A stretch of DNA of 64,000 nucleotides. Source: Phytohabitans maris. Lineage in GTDB: Bacteria > Actinomycetota > Actinomycetes > Mycobacteriales > Micromonosporaceae. The first letter of the stretch is position 1, and each line of letters opens with the position of its first letter. The stretch lies in the NCBI RefSeq assembly GCF_031085175.1, contig NZ_JAVHUY010000029.1, positions 1-64,000 of the forward strand, read 5' to 3'. A program made the translations under genes and the position numbers. A model generated the notes under the pieces. It searched no databases. It was not told the DNA's origin and saw nothing but the letters and a program-made list of their open reading frames with translations. This document shows positions 22,895 to 33,043 of the stretch, piece after piece.

Positions 22895-24709
22895 ATGACG
22901 CTTCGGTTCGGTGCCGCCGGTTGGCCGGTGGCTCTGTTGGCGGCACTCGTGGTCGGGTCCGCGCCGACCGCCGGTCCCGCGTCCGCGGGTGCGCCCCCGC
23001 GCCGGCCGGTGACCGCGCCGGCGGCGCCCGATCGGGCGGGCGTCACGGAGGCGGTGCGGGCGGCCGAGGCGGCGCGGCGGACCGGCGTACCGGTCGAGAT
23101 CGTGGGCGAGCGCACCGAGACCGCGCGGGTGTTCGCGAACCCGTCCGGTACCCGCACGCTCGAGCAGCACCTGCTGCCGGTGCGGGCCAAGCGCGGCGGC
23201 GAGTGGGTCCCGATCGACACCCGGTTGGTCCGGGACGCGGCCGGTGGCGTCGTGCCGGGCGCGACCCCGGTCGGGTTGCGGCTCTCCGGTGGTGGCTCCG
23301 GTCCGCTGGTGACCGCTGAGCGGGACGGTGCCGAGTTGGCGTTGTCCTGGCCGGCGCCGCTGCCCGCGCCGGTGCTCGACGGTGACGCGGCGACGTACCC
23401 GGAGGTGTTGCCGGGGGTGGATCTGCGGGTCCGGGTCAACGCGGTGGGCTTCTCGCAGTTCCTCGTCGTCAAGGACGCCGCCGCGGCGGCGAACCCGGCC
23501 CTGCGCCGCATCCGGTTCGGTACCAGCACGCGGAACCTGACGCTGCGGGCCGGGCCGGACGGCAGCAGCGCGGCCGTGGACGCCGCCGGCCGAGCGGTTT
23601 TCGCCGCCGGACCGCCGGTGATGTGGGACAGCACGCCCGAGCCGCCCGAGGCGGCCGGTGTCGCGGCGGCGGACACCCGCTCCGCTGAGGCGAGTCCGGC
23701 GCCGGAGCGGCGGCGGGCGACGGGCGTGGAGGTCAATCCCGGTGAGCTGGTGGTGATTCCGGACCAGAAGATGCTCTCCGCCCCGCAGACCCGGTACCCG
23801 GTCTACATCGACCCGTCGTACAGCGCGGCCCAGTACCGGTGGACGCTGGTCAACCACGACGACCCCGCCAAGTCGTACTGGACCGACGACTTCTACCGCG
23901 AGGACGCGCGGGTCGGCTCGGTGTACGGCAGCGGCGACGGCCCATGGCGGACGTTCTTCCAGATGAACGTGGCCCGGGTGGCCCGCGCGACGGTCGCCCG
24001 CGCCTGGTTCTCGATCTCGATGACCCACACCGCGGACTGCGCGGAGACGAGCGTGGAGCTGTGGCACACCCGGCTGATCGACCCCGGGACACCGGTGACG
24101 TGGAACAACAGCGCGGGCCACTGGCTCGGCGGCGCGGCCCTGGACACCCGCAAGGGCAAGGCCAACAAGTCGGCCTGCGGCCAGCCGCCGAAGCTCATGG
24201 AGTTCGGCCTCAGCCCCGACACGGTCACGCCGGTCGTGCGGGAGGCCGTGTCGGGAGCGGACGGGCCGCAGGAGGCGATCGGCTTCGGGCTGCGGATCCC
24301 CGCCGCGAACGAGGGGACGCAGCTCTACTGGAAGCGGTTCAAGCCGTCCACCGCGCTGCTCAACATCGAGTACAACACCGCGCCGGAGAGCCCGACGAGC
24401 GTCTCCACCGTGCCGCCGTCGCCATGCGGGACCGCGGCCGCGCCGACCCCGCTGAGCACCGCCACGCCGACCTTCTCCGGGGTGGGCTACGACCCGAACG
24501 GCGACAACGTCACCAACGAGTTGGAGATCCTGTCCGGTGAGACGGTGCTGGCCGGCCTCTCCTCGGGCACGGTCGGTTCGGGCAGTGTGGTGCGCTGGTC
24601 GCCGGTCCCGTCCGGGACGCTCCCGACCGATCAGCCGGGTGCGGTGTTCAGCTACCGGGCTCGCACCCGGGACGCGGGGCTGGCCGGCCCGTACGGTGAG
24701 CGGTGCTAG
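22895..24709 (+). CDS. Secreted DNRLRE-type protein, N-terminal half of a gene split by an amber codon
   Basis: A 604-residue frame from ATG 22895 (GGAGG upstream) to TAG 24707-24709. A Sec signal (WPVALLAALVVGSAPTAGPASA) precedes a domain found in front of RHS proteins of actinomycetes: ANPSGTRTLEQHL ... WVPIDTRL ... YPEVLPGVDLRVRV, then a DNRLRE-like segment (WRTFFQMNVARVARATVARAWF ... CAETSVELWHT). The frame continues without a shift beyond the TAG. Reading tgc-TAG-ttc-aca-gtg-gac gives C-stop-FTVD, where related proteins have CEFTVD. The two halves are therefore one gene with a GAG-to-TAG change, a readthrough site, or a sequence error. Alone this half would lack the FG-GAP and lectin modules. 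Confidence 0.8.
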   Translation: MTLRFGAAGWPVALLAALVVGSAPTAGPASAGAPPRRPVTAPAAPDRAGVTEAVRAAEAARRTGVPVEIVGERTETARVFANPSGTRTLEQHLLPVRAKRGGEWVPIDTRLVRDAAGGVVPGATPVGLRLSGGGSGPLVTAERDGAELALSWPAPLPAPVLDGDAATYPEVLPGVDLRVRVNAVGFSQFLVVKDAAAAANPALRRIRFGTSTRNLTLRAGPDGSSAAVDAAGRAVFAAGPPVMWDSTPEPPEAAGVAAADTRSAEASPAPERRRATGVEVNPGELVVIPDQKMLSAPQTRYPVYIDPSYSAAQYRWTLVNHDDPAKSYWTDDFYREDARVGSVYGSGDGPWRTFFQMNVARVARATVARAWFSISMTHTADCAETSVELWHTRLIDPGTPVTWNNSAGHWLGGAALDTRKGKANKSACGQPPKLMEFGLSPDTVTPVVREAVSGADGPQEAIGFGLRIPAANEGTQLYWKRFKPSTALLNIEYNTAPESPTSVSTVPPSPCGTAAAPTPLSTATPTFSGVGYDPNGDNVTNELEILSGETVLAGLSSGTVGSGSVVRWSPVPSGTLPTDQPGAVFSYRARTRDAGLAGPYGERC

Positions 24710-24715
24710 TTCACA

Positions 24716-26560
24716 GTGGACACCAGCCAGCCGGATCCGCCGGTGCTGACGTCGGCGGACTTTCCGGGTCCGAGCCCGGTGAAGTCGGTCGGCGAGGTCG
24801 GCACGGTCACCTTCGCCCCGGGTGGCGGGGAGAGCGACGTCGCCGGCTACCGGTACGGGTTCAGCCAGGACGTCACGACCATGTGGGTGGCCGCCGGCGC
24901 CGACGGGCGGGCCACCGTGCCGGTGACGCTGTGGCCGGAGTACGCGACCGACACCGGTGACGTGCGCCGGACGCTGTACGCGCGGGCGGTGGACCGGGCG
25001 GGCAACGCCAGTAGGCTCGGCCCGGGACGCGAGTTGGTCGCCCGGGGCCGCGCGGTCAGCGATCCGGCGGTCTCCGCGGACGTCAACGGGGATCGGCGGG
25101 CCGACGTGACCGCCCTGGTGGACCACGGGCATGGCCAGACGGCGGTGTGGAATCTGCTTTCCGCCCCGGGCGGCGTCCATCCGGGGTACGTCGCCTGGGA
25201 CACCGGCGTCGGCGGCGGGTCTCCGGCCGATCTGGTGCGGAGCGTGACCGGTGACTTCGACCGGAACGGCCGCACCGACGTGGCCATCTTCCGCGAGGAC
25301 GCGGACCGGATGGTGCGGCTGTTCCTGCTTCCCGCCGACGGAAACCGGTTCTCGGCGGTGAGCGAGCCGGTGTGGACCGGCGACATGTTCCGGCTCTCCC
25401 ACCTGAGGGTGGCCGCCGGGGACTTCGACGCGGACGGCGACGACGACATCGCCGCCCTTCAGGGCCTGGCCGGCGGCCAGCTCAGGCTCTGGGCGTTCCT
25501 GTCCACAAGGGACGGCTTCGCCGCTCCCGCGCTGAGCTGGGACAGCGGCGCCTCCGGTGCCGGCGTGACCGGGGCCAACCTGGTGGCGATGGACGTCGAC
25601 GCGGACGGCGACGACGACGTCGTGGACATGCACGACATGGGCAACGCCCAGACGCAGATGCGGATCCACCACGCCACCGCCGGCGTGTTCGGCGCTCCGG
25701 TGACGCGGTGGGACAGCGGGGCCGGTGGCTTCGACGCCCGGCGGGCCCGGTTCGCCGGTGGAGACCTCGACGGCGACGCCGAACGCCGCCACGAGGTGGT
25801 CGCGCTCTACGACGACGGCGGCGCCACCGCCCGGCTGGTGGTCTTCAAGGGGCGGGGGACGGTGTGGACCCCGACCATCTGGTGGAGCAGTGGCGCGGGC
25901 GGGTTCGACGCCACCCGCGGCACCCTCGCCGCCGGCGACTTCGACGCCGACGGCCGGACCGACGTCGCGTCGCTCTACGACACCGGCGCCGGCAAGCGCC
26001 GCCTCTACACCTTCGTCTCGTCCGGCACCGGGTTCGCCGACAAGCGCGCCGACTGGGAAGGGTACGTCAGCGAGGCCAAACCGGCCGTGCACGTCGACCC
26101 GAACCGCCGGTACCGGATACACCCCGTGCACAGCGGCAAGTGCTTCGACGTACCCGGCGGGAGCGCGGCGAACGACGCGATCCTGGACCAGTGGGACTGC
26201 GTCGCCACCGCCACCTGGGAGACGTTCCGCTTCGAACGGGTCGGCGGCTCACCCTACTACCTGATCCGGACCGCCGCCGACAAGTGCCTGGATCTCAAGC
26301 TGTACAGCCTCTTGGACAACGCGCAGACCCTCCAGTACGCGTGCGACGAAGCCGGCGCGGCAAAGCCCAACCAGCAGTTCCGCCTCGATCTGGTGGGCGG
26401 CGGCGGATACGAACCCGTGGTGCGGTTGCGGGTCGTACACAGTGGAAAGTGCCTCCACGTCAGCGGCGCGAGCCTCGCCAACGGAGCGCAGATCGTGCAG
26501 GCCCCGTGCGCCGCGGTACCGCCGGACGAGCAACGGTTCACGCTCCGCCTGGAGCCGTGA
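24716..26560 (+). CDS. FG-GAP repeat and ricin-type lectin protein, C-terminal half of the amber-split gene
   Basis: A 614-residue frame in phase with the preceding gene. A GTG at 24716 could serve as start but has no ribosome site and no signal peptide, so independent secretion is unlikely. Residues 1-110 are a fibronectin/Ig-like linker. About 110-455 carry repeated FG-GAP/VCBS blades with calcium-binding loops (DVNGDRRADV, DFDRNGRTDV, DFDADGDDDI, DVDADGDDDV, DFDADGRTDV). The last 150 residues form a ricin-type beta-trefoil lectin (HSGKCFDVPGG ... ADKCLDLKL ... HSGKCLHVSG). Such proteins are typical companions of secreted RHS proteins, probably for glycan attachment. The stop is 83 bp before the RHS start. 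Confidence 0.8.
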   Translation: MDTSQPDPPVLTSADFPGPSPVKSVGEVGTVTFAPGGGESDVAGYRYGFSQDVTTMWVAAGADGRATVPVTLWPEYATDTGDVRRTLYARAVDRAGNASRLGPGRELVARGRAVSDPAVSADVNGDRRADVTALVDHGHGQTAVWNLLSAPGGVHPGYVAWDTGVGGGSPADLVRSVTGDFDRNGRTDVAIFREDADRMVRLFLLPADGNRFSAVSEPVWTGDMFRLSHLRVAAGDFDADGDDDIAALQGLAGGQLRLWAFLSTRDGFAAPALSWDSGASGAGVTGANLVAMDVDADGDDDVVDMHDMGNAQTQMRIHHATAGVFGAPVTRWDSGAGGFDARRARFAGGDLDGDAERRHEVVALYDDGGATARLVVFKGRGTVWTPTIWWSSGAGGFDATRGTLAAGDFDADGRTDVASLYDTGAGKRRLYTFVSSGTGFADKRADWEGYVSEAKPAVHVDPNRRYRIHPVHSGKCFDVPGGSAANDAILDQWDCVATATWETFRFERVGGSPYYLIRTAADKCLDLKLYSLLDNAQTLQYACDEAGAAKPNQQFRLDLVGGGGYEPVVRLRVVHSGKCLHVSGASLANGAQIVQAPCAAVPPDEQRFTLRLEP

Positions 26561-26643
26561 CCACGGATACCCGCGCCGGCAGCCTCCTGGGCGTCTCCTG
26601 CGTTGCCGGAACGACATGACCACGGACGACCTGGGGAGGACTC

Positions 26644-29600
26644 GTGGAACACGCGGCGCGTCGCCAGCTGGGACTGGCGTTGGCAACGATCATGGCAGCG
26701 TCGATGGTGTGCGGCATCCCGGAGCGGGCGGCGGCCGCGCCGGCGGAGAACCTCTCGCTCGCCAAGGAGCGATCGACGCCCGTCCGGCCGGTGTCGGCAC
26801 CGCAAGCCAAACCGGGCCTCGACGAGGAGCTGGCGCTGCGCGGCACCCCGGCCGTCTCCTGGCCCGCGCCGGGCAAGGCGGAGGTCGCGCTGAAGACGGC
26901 CGGCGCGAGCGCCGCCGGCACCGCGCGGGTCCGGGCGGGCGCGCTGCCGGTGTCGGTCGGCGCAGCCAAGAGCGCCGCCGCCCGGTCGGCAACGCCCGCC
27001 CAGGTACGGGTCGAGATGCTGCCACGGCGCGCGGACGGCTTGCTGTTGCGGGTGAACCGCGCGGACGGCGTGGCCGCCGCCGGCCAGATCGACCTCGAGG
27101 TCGACTACTCCTCCTTCCGCGACGCCTACGGTGGGGACTGGGCGACCCGGCTGCGGTTGATGGCCCTACCCGAGTGTGCGCTGTCCACACCGGACCTTCC
27201 GGAGTGCGCCGGTAGTCCGATCGCCACCCGCAACGACGGTTCGGGCCGGCTGAGCGGGGACGTCCCGGTGCGGGCCGAGAGCGGATCCGGCTTGTTCGCG
27301 GTCATCGCCGCCGCCTCCTCCGGCGCGGGCGACTTCAAGGCGACCGCGCTCTCGCCCTCCTCCACGTGGTCGGTCGGCACCTCCTCCGGCGACTTCGGTT
27401 GGCAGTATCCGATGGAGGTGGTGCCGGGCCTCAGCGGGCCGCAGCCGACCATGGAGCTCGGTTACTCCAGTGGCGGCGTCGACGGCCGGACCTCGTCGAC
27501 GAACAACCAGCCGTCGTGGGTCGGGGAGGGGTTCTCGCTCGACCCGGGAGGCTACATCGAGCGGCGGTACAAGTCGTGCGGCGAGGACACCGGCGGCGGC
27601 ACCAACAGCGGCCGCAAGACCGGCGACCTGTGCTGGGCGACCGACGCCGGACGCAGCCGAAGCTACGACAACGCGGTCATGTCGCTCAACGGGCGCGGCG
27701 GTGAGCTGATCCGTGACGACGCCACCGGGCAGTGGCGGACGCGCGTCGACGACGGCACCAAAGTGGAGCTGCTGACCGGCGCGGGCAACGGCGACGACAA
27801 CGGGGAATACTGGCGGATCACCACCCCGGACGGCACCCAGTACCACTTCGGAAAGCACAAGCTGACCGGATGGGCCACCGGTAACGAGCTCACCAACTCG
27901 GTCTGGACGGTTCCGGTGTTCGGCAACCACTCCGGCGAGCCGTGCTACAAGTCCACATTCGACACCGCGTACTGCGACCAGGCGTGGCGGTGGAACCTCG
28001 ACTACGTCGTGGACCGCAACGGCAACACCATGAGCCTGTTCTACGGGACCGAGAAGAACAACTACGCCCGCAACATCACCGCCACCAAGGTTTCGAGCTA
28101 CGTCCGGGGCGGCTGGCTCAAGCGGGTCGACTACGGGCAGCGCGACGGCGAGGTCTACTCGAAGCCGGCGGTCGCCCGCGTGCTGTTCACCGAGGCGGAC
28201 CGGTGCATTCCCGGCACCACCTGCGCCACCTCGTCGCCGGCGAACTGGCCGGACGTGCCGTGGGACCAGGCATGCACGAGCACCACCAACTGCAACAACA
28301 AGTTCAACCCCACCTTCTGGACGCAGAAGCGGCTGGCCACCGTGACCACCCAGGTCTGGGGCGGTACCGCGTTCCGCAACGTCGACTCGTGGACGTTGAC
28401 GCACTCGTACCCCAGCCCCGGCGACGGCACCCGGGCCGGGATGTGGCTGGCCTCGATCCAGCACAAGGGTCTCGTCGGCGGCGAGGCGAGCCTGCCGCCG
28501 ATCACCTTCGACGGGATCCAGCTGAACAACCGGGTGGACGGAGTCGACGGCATCCCGCCGATGAACTGGTTCCGCGTCAACAAGATCAATCTCGACTCGG
28601 GTGGCGAGATCACGGTCGCCTACTCACCCAAGGACTGCGCCGTACCCGGAGACGTGCCGGTGCCCGACTCGAACACCCGGCGCTGCCACCCCTCCCGATG
28701 GACGCCGGAAGGGCAGACCGGCGATCGCCTCGACTGGTTCAACAAGTACGTGGTCACCGAGGTGACCGAGGTCGATCGCACCACCGGCCTGCCGCCGGTG
28801 GTGACGCGGATCGAGTACCCCAACACGCCGGCCTGGCGCTTCGACGAGGCCGACGGCATGGTGCCGGACAACAAGAAGAGCTGGTCGCAGTGGCGGGGAT
28901 ACGACCGGATCCGGGTCCAGAAGGGTCCGGTCGGTGGCCTGCGGTCGGTGACCGAGTCGCTGTACTTCCGCGGCATGGACGGTGACCGGACCGCGTCCGG
29001 CGGGAAGAAGGAGGTCTGGATCACCGACTCGACCGGCACCCGGCTGCGTGACTCCGACCAGTTCGCCAACACCGCGCGGGAGAACACCAAGTACACCGCC
29101 GGCGGCGCGGTGCAGGAGAGGGAGATCACCGACCCCTGGCTGTCGGCGGCCACCGCCACCCGGACCCGGAGCTGGGGTACGACCCAGGCGTTCCGGGTCG
29201 AGGAGGGCAAGGTCCGGCAGAGCCAGGCCAAGGGTGCGGGAGCCTGGCAGAACACGGGCTCGGAGAACGTCTACGACGCCCAGGGCACGGTGCTGCGCTC
29301 CAACGACCTCAACGACGTGTCCAACCCGGACGACGACACCTGCACCCGCTACTGGTACACGAAGAACGAGTCACTGTGGATCATCAACCTGCCGTACCGC
29401 GTGGAGACGGTCGCGGTGAACTGTGACACCACCCCCGTCTACCCGGACGACCTCATCTCCGACGTCCGGCACTACTACGACGGCAGCACCACCCTGGGCG
29501 CGGCACCGGTGCGCGGCGAGATCACCCGTACCGAGGAGCTGTCGGGCTGGGCGAACGGGGCACCGACGTACGTGACCACGAAGCGGGCAAGCTACGACGT

Positions 29601-32600
29601 CTTCGGCCGCGAGACCGAGACGTACGACGTCAGGGGTGCCCGGACGACGACGGCCTACACGCCGGCGGGCGGTGGCCCCGTCACCCAGATCGACGTCACC
29701 AACGCGCTCGGCCACCGCAACCGCACCATCTACGAGCCGGCCTGGGCCGAGGAGACCGCGACGCTGGACGCCGACGACCGGCGGACCGAGCTGCGCTACG
29801 ACCCGCTGGGCAGGCTCACGAAGGTGTGGCTGCCGGGCCGGTCGACCAGCCAGACACCGAACGCCGAGTACAGCTACCTCGTGCGCACCACCGGGGCCAA
29901 CGCGGTCACCTCCAGGACCCTGCAACCCAACGGCGACTACGAAACCGAGTACGAGCTCTACGACGGGCTGATGCGGCCGCGGCAGACCCAGGAGCCCGCG
30001 CCCGGCGGCGGCCGGATCCTCAACGACAAGGTCTACGACTCGCGTGGCCTGGTGGTGAAGGAGAACGGGCCGTACTACAACGACGCGCCACCCGGCGCCG
30101 ACGTGGTCGTCGCGGACGACCAGACCATGCCGGCGCAGATACGCACCGTGTACGACGACCAGGAGCGCCCGACGAACGTCATGCTCATGGTGGACGGAGT
30201 CGAGAAGTGGCGCACCACGCACACCTACGACACCAACCGGCACGACGTCGATCCGCCCGACGGGGACACGCCGACCACACGCATCACGGACGTGGAAGGC
30301 AATCTGGTCGAGCTCCGCTCGTACCACGGCGCCTCGCCGACCGGCACGTACGACTCGACGAAGTACACGTACACCAACCGTGGGCAGCTCGCCACGGTCA
30401 CCGACGCCGCCGGCAACCTCTGGCGGTACGGCTACGACCTGCGGGGCCTGCGGATCCGCAGCGAGGAGCCGGACCGGGGCGGCACCGATTTCACCTTCAC
30501 CGACGCCGGGGACGTCGCCACGGCACGGGACGCGCGCGGTGCCACGATCGCCTACGCGTACGACATCCTCGGCCGGCAGACGGGGACCTTCGACGGATCG
30601 CCGAGCGGCGCCCGGCGGACCAGCCGGACCTACGACACGCTCGCCGACGGCACCCCGGCGCGGGGCAGTCAGATCTCCGCCACCCGGTACGTCGGCACCA
30701 GCGCCTACGTCTCCGAGACCACCGGGTTCGACGCCGCCGGGCGGCCGACCGGCTCGCGGATCACCATCCCGGCGAGCGAAGGAGCGTTGGCCGGCACCTA
30801 CGAGTTCACCCAGACGTACAAAGTGGACGGATCGTCGGCCACGATGAACGTGCCCGCCGCCGGTGGGCTCCCCGCGGAGCAGCTCGCCACCGGATACGAC
30901 AACCTCGGGCAGGCGACTACGTTCAGCGGCGCGAGCGGTTACGTCACGGCCACCGAGTACACCCAGTTCGGCGAGCTGCGCCAGATGACGCTCTCGAGCG
31001 GCGGGCCGGCCGCCCGGCTCGGATACGAGTACGAGTACGGCACGCATCGGATGGCCCGAGCCGTGATCTCCCGCGACACCGCGCCGCAACGCGTGGCCGA
31101 CCTCGCCTACGGCTACGACCCGGCCGGCAACATCACGTCGATCGCCGATCGGGCCGAGGGTGCCGCGGAGACGCAGTGCTTCCGGTACGACCACCTGCGA
31201 CGGCTCACCGAGGCGTGGACACCCACCTCGGGGGAGTGCGGGGCGGCACCGTCGGCGGGCGCGCTGGGCGGCCCGGCGCCGTACTGGCACTCGTGGACGT
31301 TCGACAAGACCGGCAACCGGCTCTCGGAGACCCGTACCGCCCCGGGTGGCGCCCGGACCACGAGCGCGTACACCTACCCGGCCGCGGGCCAGGACCGGCC
31401 GCACGCCGTGAGTCGAGTGACCACCACCGGACCGGACGGCACGGCGCAGGTCGAGGAGTTCGGCTACGACGCCGCCGGAAACACCGCGACCCGGCGCAAG
31501 GGAACCGGCGGGCAGACTCTCACCTGGGATGCCGAGGGCAAGGTCAGCAGCATTACCAAGGGGGGCGCCACCACGAGCTTCCTCTACGACGCCGGGGGTA
31601 ACCGGCTGATCCGGCGCGACGCCGGCGGCACGACCCTTTACCTCGCCGAGACCGAGCTGCGCCTGGCGAGCGACGGCACGGTGACCGGCACGCGGTACTA
31701 CAGCTTCGCCGGCCGTACCATCGCGGTTCGCACCTCGGCCGACAAGGCGCTGCACTGGCTGGGGCTCGACCACCACGGCACGCCGGAGATCGCCATCGAG
31801 GCGACCGGCCAGGACGTGAAGCGGCGCCGGCACACGCCGTACGGCGAGGTCCGCGGTGTGGCCGGAGCGTGGCCCGGCGAGAAGTCGTTCGTCGGCGGCA
31901 CCGCGGATCCCACCGGCCTGATCCATCTCGGCGCCCGCGAGTACGATCCGACGCTCGGCCGGTTCATCTCGGTCGACCCGGTGATCGACCACCAGGAACC
32001 GCAACAGATCAACAGCTACACCTACGCCAACAACAACCCGGTCACCTACGCCGACCCGAACGGCGACCGGTGGGTCATCACCACCCGACACGTCAAGAAG
32101 ATGACGGTCCGGAAGGTGACGGAGAAGCAGCCTTACTGGGTCAAGTTCTGGGTGGCCGTCACGACCTGGGAACCCGTGAAGTGGGTTACGAAGATCCCGT
32201 TCCTGGGCAGCCTCGTCAAGTGGGGCTGGAAGCAGGTCACGACATTGGTGGAGCGGAGCAAGCAGCTCTGGCGCACCATCGAGAAGACGATCAGAGAATG
32301 GGACACGCAGGTCGAGCGGATAAAGACCTGGGTCAAGGACGAGGTCAAGAAGGCCTGGAAGAAGGCCAGCCCGCACATCAACCGGATAAAGAAGCGAGCC
32401 GAGAGCATCGCCAAGGGAGCCGGCAAGATGGCCAGATCGGCCGGCCGGGGCCTGGCCAAGGCGGCGAAGTGGGCGGGGAACCAGATGAAGCCCGGCGGGG
32501 CGGGCTGGAAACTTCTCAAACTCGGTCTGGCCATCGGCGCGTTCACTCCCTTCTGCTCCGCCATCTGCGCCGTGGGCGCGGCAGCGATGACCGTGGTTGA

Positions 32601-32922
32601 CATGAGTATCGCCCTCAAGGACCGGAAGTTCCGGACCGCGGGCTGGGAGGCGGCCGGTCTGGTGACGTTCGGCCTCGGCCGGGCGGCGAAGGTCGGGATG
32701 GACTCGGCCCGCGCCGCCCAGACGGCGGCCCGTGCGATGCCGCGGGACGCGGCGGGTCGCGTCGACATGCTCACCAGGGCCAACGCCACCATCGCGAACG
32801 GCGAGAGGACGGAGGCGAGTATCGGCGGTACCGACGGCGCACTGTTCGTCAAGGACGCGGTCTCCTTCGCCGGCGAGATGGTGGGTGGGGAGAAGGGGGA
32901 GAAGTTCTTCGACATGGGTTAG
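26644..32922 (+). CDS. Secreted RHS-repeat protein (polymorphic-toxin-type) with unrecognised C-terminal tip
   Basis: A 2092-residue protein starting at GTG 26644 behind GGGGAGGA. The N-terminus is a Sec signal (LGLALATIMAASMVCG ... AAAA). An N-terminal beta-rich region precedes a long series of RHS/YD repeats (for example YDPLGRLTKV, YDLRGLRIRSE, YDILGRQTG, YDAAGNTATRR). The RHS-associated core runs to about residue 1805 (LIHLGAREYDPTLGRFISVDP ... YTYANNNPVTYADPNGD). In this family the RHS shell encloses a variable C-terminal toxin. Here the final 287 residues are Lys/Trp-rich and helical (KWVTKIPFLGSLVKWGWK), then a hydrophobic stretch (about 1957-1985), then an Ala-rich tail. I see no nuclease, deaminase or ADP-ribosyltransferase motif. 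No immunity gene is adjacent. Confidence 0.9.
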   Translation: MEHAARRQLGLALATIMAASMVCGIPERAAAAPAENLSLAKERSTPVRPVSAPQAKPGLDEELALRGTPAVSWPAPGKAEVALKTAGASAAGTARVRAGALPVSVGAAKSAAARSATPAQVRVEMLPRRADGLLLRVNRADGVAAAGQIDLEVDYSSFRDAYGGDWATRLRLMALPECALSTPDLPECAGSPIATRNDGSGRLSGDVPVRAESGSGLFAVIAAASSGAGDFKATALSPSSTWSVGTSSGDFGWQYPMEVVPGLSGPQPTMELGYSSGGVDGRTSSTNNQPSWVGEGFSLDPGGYIERRYKSCGEDTGGGTNSGRKTGDLCWATDAGRSRSYDNAVMSLNGRGGELIRDDATGQWRTRVDDGTKVELLTGAGNGDDNGEYWRITTPDGTQYHFGKHKLTGWATGNELTNSVWTVPVFGNHSGEPCYKSTFDTAYCDQAWRWNLDYVVDRNGNTMSLFYGTEKNNYARNITATKVSSYVRGGWLKRVDYGQRDGEVYSKPAVARVLFTEADRCIPGTTCATSSPANWPDVPWDQACTSTTNCNNKFNPTFWTQKRLATVTTQVWGGTAFRNVDSWTLTHSYPSPGDGTRAGMWLASIQHKGLVGGEASLPPITFDGIQLNNRVDGVDGIPPMNWFRVNKINLDSGGEITVAYSPKDCAVPGDVPVPDSNTRRCHPSRWTPEGQTGDRLDWFNKYVVTEVTEVDRTTGLPPVVTRIEYPNTPAWRFDEADGMVPDNKKSWSQWRGYDRIRVQKGPVGGLRSVTESLYFRGMDGDRTASGGKKEVWITDSTGTRLRDSDQFANTARENTKYTAGGAVQEREITDPWLSAATATRTRSWGTTQAFRVEEGKVRQSQAKGAGAWQNTGSENVYDAQGTVLRSNDLNDVSNPDDDTCTRYWYTKNESLWIINLPYRVETVAVNCDTTPVYPDDLISDVRHYYDGSTTLGAAPVRGEITRTEELSGWANGAPTYVTTKRASYDVFGRETETYDVRGARTTTAYTPAGGGPVTQIDVTNALGHRNRTIYEPAWAEETATLDADDRRTELRYDPLGRLTKVWLPGRSTSQTPNAEYSYLVRTTGANAVTSRTLQPNGDYETEYELYDGLMRPRQTQEPAPGGGRILNDKVYDSRGLVVKENGPYYNDAPPGADVVVADDQTMPAQIRTVYDDQERPTNVMLMVDGVEKWRTTHTYDTNRHDVDPPDGDTPTTRITDVEGNLVELRSYHGASPTGTYDSTKYTYTNRGQLATVTDAAGNLWRYGYDLRGLRIRSEEPDRGGTDFTFTDAGDVATARDARGATIAYAYDILGRQTGTFDGSPSGARRTSRTYDTLADGTPARGSQISATRYVGTSAYVSETTGFDAAGRPTGSRITIPASEGALAGTYEFTQTYKVDGSSATMNVPAAGGLPAEQLATGYDNLGQATTFSGASGYVTATEYTQFGELRQMTLSSGGPAARLGYEYEYGTHRMARAVISRDTAPQRVADLAYGYDPAGNITSIADRAEGAAETQCFRYDHLRRLTEAWTPTSGECGAAPSAGALGGPAPYWHSWTFDKTGNRLSETRTAPGGARTTSAYTYPAAGQDRPHAVSRVTTTGPDGTAQVEEFGYDAAGNTATRRKGTGGQTLTWDAEGKVSSITKGGATTSFLYDAGGNRLIRRDAGGTTLYLAETELRLASDGTVTGTRYYSFAGRTIAVRTSADKALHWLGLDHHGTPEIAIEATGQDVKRRRHTPYGEVRGVAGAWPGEKSFVGGTADPTGLIHLGAREYDPTLGRFISVDPVIDHQEPQQINSYTYANNNPVTYADPNGDRWVITTRHVKKMTVRKVTEKQPYWVKFWVAVTTWEPVKWVTKIPFLGSLVKWGWKQVTTLVERSKQLWRTIEKTIREWDTQVERIKTWVKDEVKKAWKKASPHINRIKKRAESIAKGAGKMARSAGRGLAKAAKWAGNQMKPGGAGWKLLKLGLAIGAFTPFCSAICAVGAAAMTVVDMSIALKDRKFRTAGWEAAGLVTFGLGRAAKVGMDSARAAQTAARAMPRDAAGRVDMLTRANATIANGERTEASIGGTDGALFVKDAVSFAGEMVGGEKGEKFFDMG

Positions 32923-32950
32923 CACCCCGCCTCCAGGTGCCGCGACGTGA

Positions 32951-32993
32951 TCAGGGCGTTCCCGGGTCGTTCCGCGACCCAGGGACGCCCTGA
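32951..32993 (+). terminator. Strong hairpin after the RHS gene
   Basis: A 19-bp stem with two mismatches, from TCAGGGCGT... (32951) to ...ACGCCCTGA (32993), with a short TTCCG loop, 29 bp after the RHS stop. No T run. Probable terminator of the RHS transcript. Confidence 0.7.
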
Positions 32994-33037
32994 CCGCGAA
33001 CGGGCAGGTGGCGCCGAGCGGACACCGCGAATGTGCG

Positions 33038-33043
33038 GATAAT
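33038..33043 (+). promoter_or_regulatory. Possible -10 element in an AT-richer patch before the M23 peptidase gene
   Basis: GATAAT lies in 33030-33100, a stretch clearly less GC-rich than its surroundings, 84 bp before the ATG at 33127 and after the RHS terminator. No convincing -35 is seen. An independent promoter for the M23-PL8 gene pair is likely, but this exact box is tentative. Confidence 0.3.

Noticed and set aside
22694-26131. Minus-strand open frame of 1145 codons under the lectin/FG-GAP genes
   Set aside because: Shadow of the plus-strand gene. I considered whether it rather than the split gene was real, but it has no recognisable domain.
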